Assembly (NCBI GenBank): GCA_044220975.1
Contig: JBGAPZ010000017.1
Coordinates: forward strand, 5,948-69,947
Source of the DNA: SZUA-430 sp044220975
GTDB taxonomy: Bacteria; Pseudomonadota; Alphaproteobacteria; Micropepsales; Micropepsaceae
Length of the DNA: 64,000 bases
Direction of reading: 5' to 3'
A program made the position numbers and the translations under genes. Position 1 is the stretch's first letter. Each line of letters begins with the position of its first letter. The notes beneath the pieces are model-generated. The model did no database searches. It was not told where the DNA came from and saw nothing but the letters and a program-made list of their open reading frames with translations. Shown piece by piece: positions 43,163 to 51,693 of this stretch.

Positions 43163-44036
43163 ATGGAAATGCACCAAGTCAGATACTTCTTGGCCGTTTG
43201 CCGAACCTTGAACTTCACGAAGGCGGCCGAGGAGTGCAACGTTGCCCAGGCCTCCCTGACCCGCTATCAAAAGCTCGAAGAAGAATTCGGCGGTTTGCTG
43301 TTTCACCGTGAGCGCGCGAACACGCATTTGACCGAGCTCGGCAAAGCCATGCTGCCGCACCTGGAGCGGACCTACGATGCGGCGCAATCCGCAAAGCAAC
43401 GACTTCCTACAAGAAGGGCGAAGTGGTGCACCTTCGCGTCGGCGTATCCCCGACCGTGTCCGCGGCCACAGTCACAAATGTGTTGGCGTGCGGCGGGCGG
43501 TGCCCGCATTCGAACTGACGCTCGATGGTGGAACCGACTCGAAGCTGCTCGAAGAAGCAGTCGCGGGCGACCTCGACCTGATTGTAGTAGGCGACGACCA
43601 AGATTTGCCCGAACGCGTGCGCGCATGGACGCTACATCGCGAGCCGCTGCTTGCAGTGATGACGAAGGATCACAAACTCGCCGGCCAGAAATCGATTGCT
43701 ATCGCCGACTTGGATGGCGTCGACATGATCGTGCTGACGAATTGCCCAATCGCCACTCGCCTCATGCAGATGTGCGCGGAAGCTGGGGTGACGCCGAAAT
43801 TCGCCACGCGGGCCGCCAACTGTGATCAGGTCGTGTCTCTTGTCCGCGATGGCCTTGGGATCGCCACCCTGCCAGCCAGCTTGGCGGCATCGTCGGACCT
43901 CGTTGTCAAACCGGTAGAAGGCTTGAACATCGAGCGCGCGATCACGCTCGGCACGGTCCCCGGACGCCGCTTTTCCTCTGCCAGCGACGCCTTCATCAAA
44001 CTTGCGCGCGCCCGGGATTGGGGCAATACCGCGTAA
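43163..44036 (+). pseudogene. LysR family regulator, broken by two frameshifts
   Basis: The reading frame changes twice. Frame one (43163 to about 43400) gives the HTH, MHQVRYFLAVCRTLNFTKAAEE, in which the segment TRYQKLEEE is one residue shorter than the usual TRAI.KLE. The next piece (about 43405-43485) gives SYKKGEVVHLRVGVSPTVSAA, the start of the effector domain. The third (about 43485-44036) gives AVPAFELTLDGG to the C-terminus. A loss of about four bases at 43403 and a second small indel near 43485 explain this. The ancestral protein was about 295 residues and lies divergently from sodC, its likely former target. Confidence 0.85.
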
Positions 44037-44037
44037 G

Positions 44038-44684
44038 CTAAGGAATTAACCCCAGCTTCCGGCCGTCCTCGTCGGCATGCTGACTCATGCCCCGCGCCTC
44101 GGCGATGTCCTTGTCGCCGCCCTTGTCGTCCCCGTTACGCTTTCGTGCGACACCGCGGGCGTAAATCGCTTGGATATAGTTTGCCTGTCGCTTGGTGGCG
44201 TTGTCGAAGAGCGTCTGGGCCTCCGCGAAATTACCCTCTTGATAGGCAATCAGACCGCGCATCATATAGCCTGGCGCAAATTGCGGCCTCAGCTTGATGG
44301 ACTGATCCAAGTCCGCTTTCGCCTCGTTCGGTTCCCGCCGGCCCATGCGTATCAGCGCGCGCTGAAAATAGAACTCAGGCGCTTGCCGAACGGAAATCGC
44401 CTTTGTGAGATCCGCCAGAACTCGTCCAATTTGTCGAGCGCCAGGTAAGCCGCCCCGCGCGTGGCGTAGTAATCCGCCTCGTAGGGGTGCTTCACGCTGC
44501 CCGACTTGAGAATCTTGGTGCAGGCCGGAACTTGTTCGGCAGGGGTTGAGTTGTTGAGACCCATGCAAGTCCGCAGGTCCGTGGTCGTAAGCTGCCCGGG
44601 CTTCGGCTTCGCCGGCTTCGACGCCGCTATAGCGGGCGATGCCGCAAGCATCGCCGCACAGCAAGCGCCAAGAATACGCGCCAT
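44038..44684 (-). pseudogene. Secreted TPR protein, frameshifted
   Basis: The start is ATG 44684 with GGAGG eight bases upstream, and a signal peptide (ILGACCAAMLAASPAIAA) is followed by a Cys-containing domain. The frame reads to YLALDKLDE near 44425, then continues in another frame as ALADLTKAI-like (LADLTKAISVRQAPEFYFQRALIRMGRRE) through three TPR motifs to 44038. One small indel near 44420 joins the halves. The start lies four bases after the stop of the preceding TPR gene, so they were an operon. Confidence 0.8.
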
Positions 44685-44688
44685 CGGA

Positions 44689-45450
44689 TTAGCCTCCAGC
44701 TTTGGCGAGCTTCGCCAGTTCGTCCTTGGCTTGCTGGGTTGCCCGGAGTCGATTGAAAGAACGGTTTCGAGATCGGCCTTCGCCATCCGCTTTGTCGCCC
44801 TTCTTTGCGAACACCATGCCGCGATTGAAATAAGCGACCGACAGTCTGGAATCGAGCTGGATAGCTTTGTTCAGGTCGCTCAGTGCGCGCTCCTGGTCGC
44901 CCTTGGCGGCATAAGTTTAACCACGAACCGCGTAACCGGCCGCATCGCCTGGCTCAAGTTCGATAGCCTTTGTTAGATCAGCGAGGGCGCGAACGAAGTC
45001 TTTCTTGCTGACGTATACGAGCCCGCGATTGCTGTAGGCCGCCGAAGCCTTCGGGTCGAGCGAGATCGCCTTGTTGAGATCCGCCAAAGCCAAGTCAATC
45101 TTGTTCTGACCGATCAAGATGCCCGCACGCGCTTGCAACGCGCGTGAGAAATCGGGCCGCAATTTCAGCGCCGCATTGAAGTCCTCAAGCGCGTTCTTGC
45201 CGCCACCGAGGTGCAGATAGGCCGAGCCCCTATTGTAATACGCGCCCGCCCTTGCATCTGTCGAAATTTTCGCCCCGAGTATCGTCGTACAGGCACTCGC
45301 CAGCACCGGCCAGTCTGCGGTGGTCTTGCCAAAGCATTGATCCGCTGCCTTCTGCAACTCGGCCTTCGATGCCGCCTGGGCACCGACGGCGCCAGCGTCA
45401 GCGCCAGACCGGCGACTATGGCTCGTAGTGGCGCGTAGGTCTTCTTCTCC
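44689..45450 (-). pseudogene. Secreted TPR protein with several lesions
   Basis: Three lesions are visible. A signal-peptide-like piece (LRAIVAGLALTLA, near 45390-45425) is out of frame with the mature part beginning GAQAASKAELQKAADQCF. The TPR array then reads well (AGAYYNRGSAYLHLGGGKNA, AISLDPKASAAYSNRGLVYV) until a TAA at 44917-44919, after which AAKGDQERALSDLNKAI continues in the same frame. Near 44740-44786 one segment (KADLETVLSIDS) is in a different frame before the original frame resumes and ends at 44689. The true 5' end is uncertain because no ATG precedes the leader. Confidence 0.75.
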
Positions 45451-45483
45451 CAAGAAGCATAGGAGGCCGCCCTGCTTGTTGCC

Positions 45484-45877
45484 GTTCATCGCCGCAACGT
45501 CGTCGATGCTGTGCGTTGAGGAGCTCGTATTCGTGCTGCTCGACGCCGTTTGGATCGCCAGGCGAGTCCTGGTCGGAGTTCTCGCGGAATTGTTGATGAT
45601 GATGCAGCTGTTGTTCGCCGCGCAGATGCGCCGCCGCTACCGGTACTCCATCACCGCTTGCCCTGCTGGTTCTGCCGCACACGACGGTCGCCTGCCGCCG
45701 CCGCTGCCGGCGCTGCCCGGATCCTCGACCTGCTTGATCGCGATCGCCAAACCCGCGCGGTTCACCGGTGTAGTTCCACGGCTCTTTCACCCCGAGAGGA
45801 TCGGCGCGCGTCGGCCCTGCCGAAAGCGCAGCCACCAAGCAAACCAACGACGTCAATGCCGTTCCCAATTTCCGCAT
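45484..45877 (-). pseudogene. Small secreted protein, frameshifted, downstream of the HfaD-like gene
   Basis: ATG 45877 with AGGTGAG upstream starts a signal peptide (LGTALTSLVCLVAALSAGPTRA) and DPLGVKEPWNYTGE. In the original frame the rest is Arg/Gln-rich nonsense. A +1 shift near 45770 gives NRAGLAIAIKQVEDPGS, and a third frame near 45630 gives CAANNSCIIINNS and later SSTNTSSSTHSIDD. The Ser/Thr/Asn-rich tail resembles curli- or holdfast-type surface proteins, but the original end cannot be defined. Confidence 0.55.
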
Positions 45878-45961
45878 GGCGCTCACCTAATTTCCCGTTT
45901 GAATCTCGTTTGCATGTGCGGTCGGCGGGGCTTTCGCCCCCGCCGCCATTCCATAGTCCGA

Positions 45962-46981
45962 CTAGTTAGCCGACGCGTCAGGCACGCCAACGGTGATGCT
46001 GACGTTGTTGCCCACTGCGGTTGCAACCGAGCTGACGATCGGACGGCCGAGCGTGGCCGACAGGTCATCCGTGTTCGGAGACAGGTTCTTGTAGTCGTTG
46101 AGAGACACGTCGCAGACGTTCGACACCGCCGATACGTTCGCGTAAGCGAACTGGGTGATGTCGGCGATCAGCACGTGGTTGCTCAGCAAACCACCCGGAT
46201 CACGCGGTCCCGGCGGGGTGCAATTGTCACCCCGGCAAGTGCTGATCAGGCTAGCTGAATCGGGGCCACCCGTACCATCGACGTTCGACTTCAGCGTGAC
46301 GCTGATGTTGTTCGCCACGGCGGTCGCAGAACTATCGACCGTCGCATTACGGATGTTCCAGACGTTCGACTCTGCCGAAATCTCGGCAGGCGTCAAAGCG
46401 CCGACGATTGCGCCCAACGAGAACAGCAGGGCGAGGTCGGTATGCAGGTTACCGGAATGACGACCGTCGTACGAGTCGACGTCCGTTCCCGGCATTGCCG
46501 TCTTCAGTGTGCAGCGGATGTCGCAGCCGTATTCGTCATTGAACCGCGTATTCGCCACAAATTGACCGTCGTGCAGGAACACCGGAACATCGGACGTGAT
46601 GCTCTGGTTGTTTCCGACGGCGGTTGCTGCGCTGACGACCGACGGAAGATCGACGGTGGCGTCAAACGAGCCGCAGATGATGATCGGGCGGCAATACACG
46701 TACTGGATATCAAAGCCCGGATCGTACTGGTTGTTATTGATGCCATGCACATTCGAGTTAGCAGTCACGTTGCCGAAGAAGATTTGAAGCTTCTCGACTT
46801 CGACAAGGCCCGTGGACTTGAGGTCGATGTCGATGTCCACATCGATATCGACGTGTTCGCGCACGTCCTTCGTCCACGACCAACTCACGTTGTCGAACGC
46901 CATGGCAGGAGTTGCCATAGCGCAGACTGTGAGAACGCCGAGGCTAGCCGCTAGGGTCCTCGCACTCTTTAGCGTCTTCAT
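45962..46981 (-). CDS. Secreted three-fold repeat protein, HfaD/curlin-like adhesin candidate
   Basis: 339 residues with a signal peptide (residues 8-28, AMA-F). Three repeats of about 100 residues each pair an SNV segment (TANSNVHGI at 73, SAESNVWNI at 202, SAVSNVCDV at 284) with a TAVxNN segment (SAATAVGNNQSIT at 117, SSATAVANNISVT at 217, SVATAVGNNVSIT at 318). An unusual DVDIDVDIDIDL stretch lies at residues 44-54. Its ATG overlaps the stop of the CsgG/HfaB-like gene, so it is the likely exported cargo. HfaD identity is inferred from context and repeat character, not from clear similarity. Confidence 0.6.
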   Translation of the reverse strand: MKTLKSARTLAASLGVLTVCAMATPAMAFDNVSWSWTKDVREHVDIDVDIDIDLKSTGLVEVEKLQIFFGNVTANSNVHGINNNQYDPGFDIQYVYCRPIIICGSFDATVDLPSVVSAATAVGNNQSITSDVPVFLHDGQFVANTRFNDEYGCDIRCTLKTAMPGTDVDSYDGRHSGNLHTDLALLFSLGAIVGALTPAEISAESNVWNIRNATVDSSATAVANNISVTLKSNVDGTGGPDSASLISTCRGDNCTPPGPRDPGGLLSNHVLIADITQFAYANVSAVSNVCDVSLNDYKNLSPNTDDLSATLGRPIVSSVATAVGNNVSITVGVPDASAN

Positions 46982-47826
46982 TTAGTGGTCTCCCCATTAG
47001 GTTTCAGCTGCTCTAGATAAGACGACACGTGGTCGTTCTCTACGAGGGCGCAGCTAGGGTCCCTCGGTAGCCTCAAAAAGTCTGTCATGATCTGATAGAC
47101 GGCCATTTCGGCGACCGTGCGCACGCCCAACTGAAGTGGCTCGTTGCGCACGTGTCCGGCCTCGAGTTCGACGAGCGTCGAATCCCAAAACCTGAAAACG
47201 TCCGCTTCCACTTCGTAGCCGTAGATCTGCTTCTGCAGCGACGACACGTATGAAACGGCAAAGTTCTTCGAGTTGATGACGCGCAGGTCCAGCGCGACGT
47301 TCACGACCGCCATGCGTGCGCCGCCACCCACGCCGACGCGCAAGCCGATGCCGCCGGTCACGATGTTGTAGTTGAGCTCTGTAAGAGCGCCGACGACGAT
47401 AAAGTCGGTCGCCGGCAGTTTGCCGAACGCATCGACCGAGCGGCTCAGACGGTTCTGCTCAGCGAGCTTCACTTCGGCCAGCGGTATCCGAAGGTCGTAC
47501 CGCTCAACCAGGTGCGCCTTGCCGGTTTTGTACAGCGCGCTCATCACCATTTCGGCGGCGCCCTGCGTCAAGTTGTTCCCCGACTTGTCGTAATAGGAAA
47601 CCTGCCCTGTCTTGTCGGCGATCTCGCCCACCGCAAATACCGGCAAATTGCTCGCCGAAACGCTCTGCAGCTTTCTCAAGCACTGGCTGTAAGGCGTGTC
47701 GTTGCTGGTCACCGGATAGACGATCAACGGCTTCACGCCGGTGGCGTCGCCGGGGGCAAGCCCCGCACAAGATGTCAAAGCTGTCGTAAACAGAAACCCA
47801 AGTCCTAGTGCCGCAAGGCGCTTCAT
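46978..47826 (-). CDS. CsgG/HfaB family outer-membrane lipoprotein
   Basis: 282 residues from ATG 47826. The leader ends in a lipobox (TALTSC, Cys about 20). The core matches CsgG-type proteins: LPVFAVGEIADKTGQVSYYDKSGNNLTQGAAEMVMSAL, then VERYDL, DFIVVGALTELNYNI and GGIGLRVGVGGG, where CsgG places its transmembrane pore strands. CsgG exports curli subunits; HfaB of Caulobacter anchors the holdfast. It is co-translated with the repeat protein at 45962. Confidence 0.75.
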   Translation of the reverse strand: MKRLAALGLGFLFTTALTSCAGLAPGDATGVKPLIVYPVTSNDTPYSQCLRKLQSVSASNLPVFAVGEIADKTGQVSYYDKSGNNLTQGAAEMVMSALYKTGKAHLVERYDLRIPLAEVKLAEQNRLSRSVDAFGKLPATDFIVVGALTELNYNIVTGGIGLRVGVGGGARMAVVNVALDLRVINSKNFAVSYVSSLQKQIYGYEVEADVFRFWDSTLVELEAGHVRNEPLQLGVRTVAEMAVYQIMTDFLRLPRDPSCALVENDHVSSYLEQLKPNGETTK

Positions 47827-48250
47827 CGGTTCCACCCCATTTCGCGTGGCGGAGGATTCCATCACCTCGCCTCGCTATTCGGGCGGGAAATTACTTGGTG
47901 TTCGCGAGCGTCTGAAATGGAGACAAAGGCTGAGACTTCCGAGCCTTCCGAATTACCCCACCAGCGCGCTAGCCTGTCGAAACACACAGCGACTCAAAAG
48001 CATCACCATTTGATGTACTCCGATCGCGTCACGACTTCCGGCCAATACCGATCAGTTGATGCAGAGCCCACGAACCTGCACGTTAGAAGTGCGCGTATCC
48101 CCTGTTTTTCAACAGCCCGATCCATTCGAGACCCGAGCCACTTACTTTAGTGGTACACGCGAATACTCGCTTCACGTGCCGCCATTCCTTTGCAATGCTT
48201 CCAAGGCGAGTCGCGCCGAGTGCGGCACAACCCTACGCTCCGAGGAAACC
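47827..48250. other. Intergenic region, 424 bases
   Basis: Divergent promoter region between the HfaB-like gene and the secreted 191-residue protein. A small hairpin CCACT-TACTTT-AGTGG lies near 48138-48153. No ORF with a credible start and no known motif were seen. Composition is somewhat AT-richer than the coding flanks. Confidence 0.4.
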
Positions 48251-48826
48251 ATGAACGTAACACGCAAACTTGCGACGGTTATCACAGCAGCTGCATTCAG
48301 CATCAGCTGCACGGCGATCGCAGCCGCTGGCGAGAACTATACGTTCCCAAGCGCGAGCGGTGTGCAGCTATCAGCATCGCCGGCACCCGGCTTCGTCTCG
48401 CCCCAGCCGAATGTTCCGGGCGTGAGCGTCGCTAACACGTTCGTTTACGGCCAGCCCGCGCTCGCGCGACATGAATTGCCGTTGCCCCCACCGGGTTACG
48501 CTGGCGGGCCGGCACCTGGGGTTCCCTACGCGAACCGGTTGATGAGCCACGCGTTGATGGTGGCTCCATACGCTAACTACGCTGCCGATTACGCGCGCCT
48601 GTTCGCGCCAAACTACGCAGTGAGCGCGTGGACCGATCGCGTATTTGGCGTCGTGGATAGCGGCTATTCAGCCGTCGACGGCTGGACGGCGGCAGCCTAC
48701 GGCATGCCGCGTCTGCAAGGCTCGCAGCGGTATCGAGAATCTTCGCCAGATCTTACACTGATGCCGACGTTCCGTGCGCACCCTGAGCTCGATCGCAACC
48801 CAACATTTAGGAATGGCGGCAATTAG
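48251..48826 (+). CDS. Secreted Tyr/Ala/Pro-rich protein, unknown
   Basis: 191 residues from ATG 48251 with GAGG upstream. The signal peptide (residues 8-25) is followed by a mature protein rich in Ala, Pro, Gly and Tyr, including ANYAADYARLFAPNYAVSAW and LPLPPPGYAGGPAPG. No family was recognised. The low complexity and the divergent position next to the HfaB-like operon hint at a surface protein, but nothing in the sequence proves it. Confidence 0.6.
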   Translation: MNVTRKLATVITAAAFSISCTAIAAAGENYTFPSASGVQLSASPAPGFVSPQPNVPGVSVANTFVYGQPALARHELPLPPPGYAGGPAPGVPYANRLMSHALMVAPYANYAADYARLFAPNYAVSAWTDRVFGVVDSGYSAVDGWTAAAYGMPRLQGSQRYRESSPDLTLMPTFRAHPELDRNPTFRNGGN

Positions 48827-48837
48827 GGAACAATCGC

Positions 48838-49536
48838 TTACGCGGGTTTCGCGCGTCCATTCCGCGCGCCGTTGTTGGCATTTGTTAAGCCGTGTTGCAC
48901 GGCCCAGATGGCAACTTGTGTGCGGTTCGTCGCGCCGAGTTTGCGCAACACCGTCTTTAAGTGGACTTTGACCGTCGCCTCTGTGATCAAAAGCTCTTTG
49001 GCGATGGCCTTATTCGAATGGCCGTCGGCAAGGCCACGAATTATGTCGAGTTCGCGCTGTGACAGGGCGACGTCACCCACGCGCACGCGCTCGCTTGTAC
49101 CAGACTGATTGGTGCGCATCGCGCCCAAAAAATCGGTCAGCATGCTCGGGAAGACTTTCTCTCCTAGAGCCACAAGGCGAAGCGACTCAATCAAAGCACT
49201 CGCGGTAATGCTCTTGAGCAGGTAGCCATCGGCTCCAGCGCCGAACATGTCGGCCAAATGAGAAAGCTCCGCAGATTCAGCGAACACGACCATTCGCGCT
49301 TGAGGCTGCGCTGACTTCAACGCGGCGACAGCCTCGGCACCTTGCGCAAAGTCGAGAATGATGATGTTCGGCGAGGGTCCCCCATTGGAACCGTTCCGCG
49401 TCAACTCGTCGACAGTCCCGGCTTCGGCGGCGATGTGGAAGCCATTGCCGTCCAACTGAGAGCGCAAGCCGGAGCGCAGCAACGGGTGCGCATCGACGAG
49501 CCAAACGACGGTATGTTCCACCAATGCCCCCCGCAT
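48838..49536 (-). CDS. NarL/FixJ family response regulator
   Basis: 232 residues. The receiver domain (about 8-125) has the acidic pair in WLVDAHPLLR, the phospho-acceptor Asp in IIILDFAQGAE and the Lys in LLKSITAS. The LuxR HTH (about 160-222) reads LSQRELDIIRGLADGHSNKAIAKELLITEATVKVHLKTVLRKL. No kinase is adjacent, although several orphan kinases lie in the window. It lies next to, and convergent with, the secreted 48251 protein. Confidence 0.9.
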   Translation of the reverse strand: MRGALVEHTVVWLVDAHPLLRSGLRSQLDGNGFHIAAEAGTVDELTRNGSNGGPSPNIIILDFAQGAEAVAALKSAQPQARMVVFAESAELSHLADMFGAGADGYLLKSITASALIESLRLVALGEKVFPSMLTDFLGAMRTNQSGTSERVRVGDVALSQRELDIIRGLADGHSNKAIAKELLITEATVKVHLKTVLRKLGATNRTQVAIWAVQHGLTNANNGARNGRAKPA

Positions 49537-49757
49537 CGTGTTCTCTTCTTTTCTTCATCGAGCTTACGCTCGAGAACCCATCGGGATGGCAAGCAACCAT
49601 ACCCAGCGGCTAGTCCCTAAATAGGGTTATGTAACTTTAGATGTAAACCGCTCGCGTGGGAACGGCTCAGTGACGAACGCAACAACTTGATCTGAATTTC
49701 TTCCCATCATGTGGATTAACCATGAAGCACATTGCACTGCGCGACCGCAATCGCATC

Positions 49758-50492
49758 TCACACGCGTGCGACGAATTCACGGATCGTCCTTAGAACGGAC
49801 AGAGAATCGTCACGAAACGCACCGTGGCCGCAGTTCTTGAATACACGAAGGGTTCCCAGCCCAGCATTGAGGCAAGTCAAGATCTCCTCGGCCAAATGTG
49901 GAGGCGTGATCGGATCTTGAGCACCCGCCAAGACCAGCGTCGGACACAGGATTTTGTTCAGGACAGGCCGAAAATCCATCCGCCGGATCTCGCGGTCAGG
50001 CAGCGAAAAATGGCGGTAGACCTCGCGCCGCGTAATCGCACGAGCGCGCGCATCATCGCCACCCGCGCGCACCGTCGTGTTGTACAGCGGCATACAGATG
50101 CGCATGTACGTGTCGAATTCCTCATCACTCCCGGACATCCACATGCGTTCCGCCGCCGCGAAAGCATCCTCCCCGCCCTTTGCGCGAAACAAGGCCAAGC
50201 TCGCATCCAAGTCCATGCGCGCTGCTGTGCTTGACAACACTAGAGCGCGCGGATGTTCCGGGTGACGCGTCGCGTAGGATTGGCTGCGTCCGTTTCCGCG
50301 ATGATCGATGTAGACGACCTGCGCGATGTCAGCGAACTCATCGAAGTCCCCGCGCAATCCCGTGTGATCGAAGCCCGGCCCTCCGTGCATCACGATTAAA
50401 GTGGGCTTCTCGCGCATTCGCGGGCCATCGGCCTCGAGTTTCGAGCCCACGACATCGAAGAAAATGCGCTGCTCGCCGAGCCGGACAAACAT
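49758..50492 (-). CDS. Proline iminopeptidase-like alpha/beta hydrolase lacking the nucleophile segment
   Basis: 244 residues. The start is normal, with MHGGPGFDH (HGGP oxyanion motif) and YIDHRGNGRS, but the next residues are QSYATRHPEHP. In relatives about 40-50 residues, including the GxSxG nucleophile elbow, lie between GRS and YATRHPEHP. The acid (LAGAQDPITPP) and His (NCGHGAF) regions are present. The frame is kept, so this is an in-frame internal deletion near 50285. The product is probably not catalytic. Confidence 0.8.
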   Translation of the reverse strand: MFVRLGEQRIFFDVVGSKLEADGPRMREKPTLIVMHGGPGFDHTGLRGDFDEFADIAQVVYIDHRGNGRSQSYATRHPEHPRALVLSSTAARMDLDASLALFRAKGGEDAFAAAERMWMSGSDEEFDTYMRICMPLYNTTVRAGGDDARARAITRREVYRHFSLPDREIRRMDFRPVLNKILCPTLVLAGAQDPITPPHLAEEILTCLNAGLGTLRVFKNCGHGAFRDDSLSVLRTIREFVARV

Positions 50493-50532
50493 CGAAGGAC
50501 ACCCTTACAGCGTTGGCAATATAGCGTGCGAT

Positions 50533-51597
50533 CTACGCAGCGATGTCTTGAACTGCTTCTGCCGCATCGACATCGGCAAAGCGGCGCCACCGGCTGTGCC
50601 GCGGATCGAAGAGTTGGCATTCGCGCGTCAACTGCAGATGATAGCTGGGTGACCAAACACGCACGAGCTGTTTACCGCTCATCTCTTCGACAGCGGCCTG
50701 CGCTGCCTTCAGCTCTTGCAGCGGTATTCCGACATGAATGTGGTGGGCTTGATGCTGCATGATACGGTGAAACAAGCGGTCGATGACTTCCGGCAGGACG
50801 ACATGCACCGTACCCGCCATGGATTGTTCAACCGTCGAGGGCACCCCCGTGGGCATTACCCAACGGACGTCCGGCCCGGTGTGTTGCACGATCGAGAGAA
50901 ACGAGATGAACACGTTCCAAATGAAGAACGGAATGGCGAAGCCGAACACCAGCGCATTCGCGGCCGCGCGCCAAAGGCTGCCGTCCCCCGCGGCAATGAG
51001 CGAAACGTATGTGCCGAGCGCAACGAACAGCACAAAGTAAACATAGACGAGAATCAGATCGAACCAGACGCGTGGCGTCATCGGCGGCGTCTTTTGCCAA
51101 AACGGCAAAAGCATTTGCGGAACCCAAATATCCACGAGATAGAAGAAGGGTTGGCCCCATAGGCTCCGCATGAACCGGTAGTAGACTTTTTTCCCGGCTG
51201 GGGCGCTACGGTATTCTTCGACGGACATCGGCGAAAATGCGTTGTCCACCCCGATCTGCGCCGTGAAGCGGTGATGAACGCGATTGTGGTGGTGCTCCCA
51301 AAGGACGAACGGATGCAGCGCCGGCAGGAAAGCAATCGTTCCGCAAATCCGGTTCAAGAGCTTGCTTGCCGAAAAGCTCTGATGCCCCGCATCATGTCCC
51401 GCGATCGCCGCGAGTGAGATCATGGTTCCCGCGCCGAATCCGAAGATCAACTTGAGCGAGAGCGCATCGGCGACCAGCGCGCCGTACACAAACACCGCAT
51501 ACACGAACAGATCGACGGTCAAATAGGCAAGCGAACGCCCAACCGAACGTCGCGCGAAGGGCGCTAGCGCCATGCGATCGATGTTCTGATATGCCAT
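50533..51597 (-). CDS. Membrane fatty acid desaturase family protein
   Basis: 354 residues from ATG 51597 with GGAGC upstream. There are four to six membrane helices and the three His boxes of di-iron desaturases: GHDAGHQSF, WEHHHNRVHHRF and HQAHHIHVGIP. It introduces a double bond or hydroxyl into an acyl chain or related lipid at the inner membrane. A FadL-type outer-membrane protein gene lies 96 bases upstream on the same strand, so lipid uptake and modification may be linked. Confidence 0.9.
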   Translation of the reverse strand: MAYQNIDRMALAPFARRSVGRSLAYLTVDLFVYAVFVYGALVADALSLKLIFGFGAGTMISLAAIAGHDAGHQSFSASKLLNRICGTIAFLPALHPFVLWEHHHNRVHHRFTAQIGVDNAFSPMSVEEYRSAPAGKKVYYRFMRSLWGQPFFYLVDIWVPQMLLPFWQKTPPMTPRVWFDLILVYVYFVLFVALGTYVSLIAAGDGSLWRAAANALVFGFAIPFFIWNVFISFLSIVQHTGPDVRWVMPTGVPSTVEQSMAGTVHVVLPEVIDRLFHRIMQHQAHHIHVGIPLQELKAAQAAVEEMSGKQLVRVWSPSYHLQLTRECQLFDPRHSRWRRFADVDAAEAVQDIAA

Positions 51598-51693
51598 TGC
51601 TGCTCCGACACCGGCTGTCTGCCTGCGAGCCCAATGAATACAACAAATTGCGCCCGTGCGCCAACGAACGTCTGCGCTCAATTCGTTAACCGG

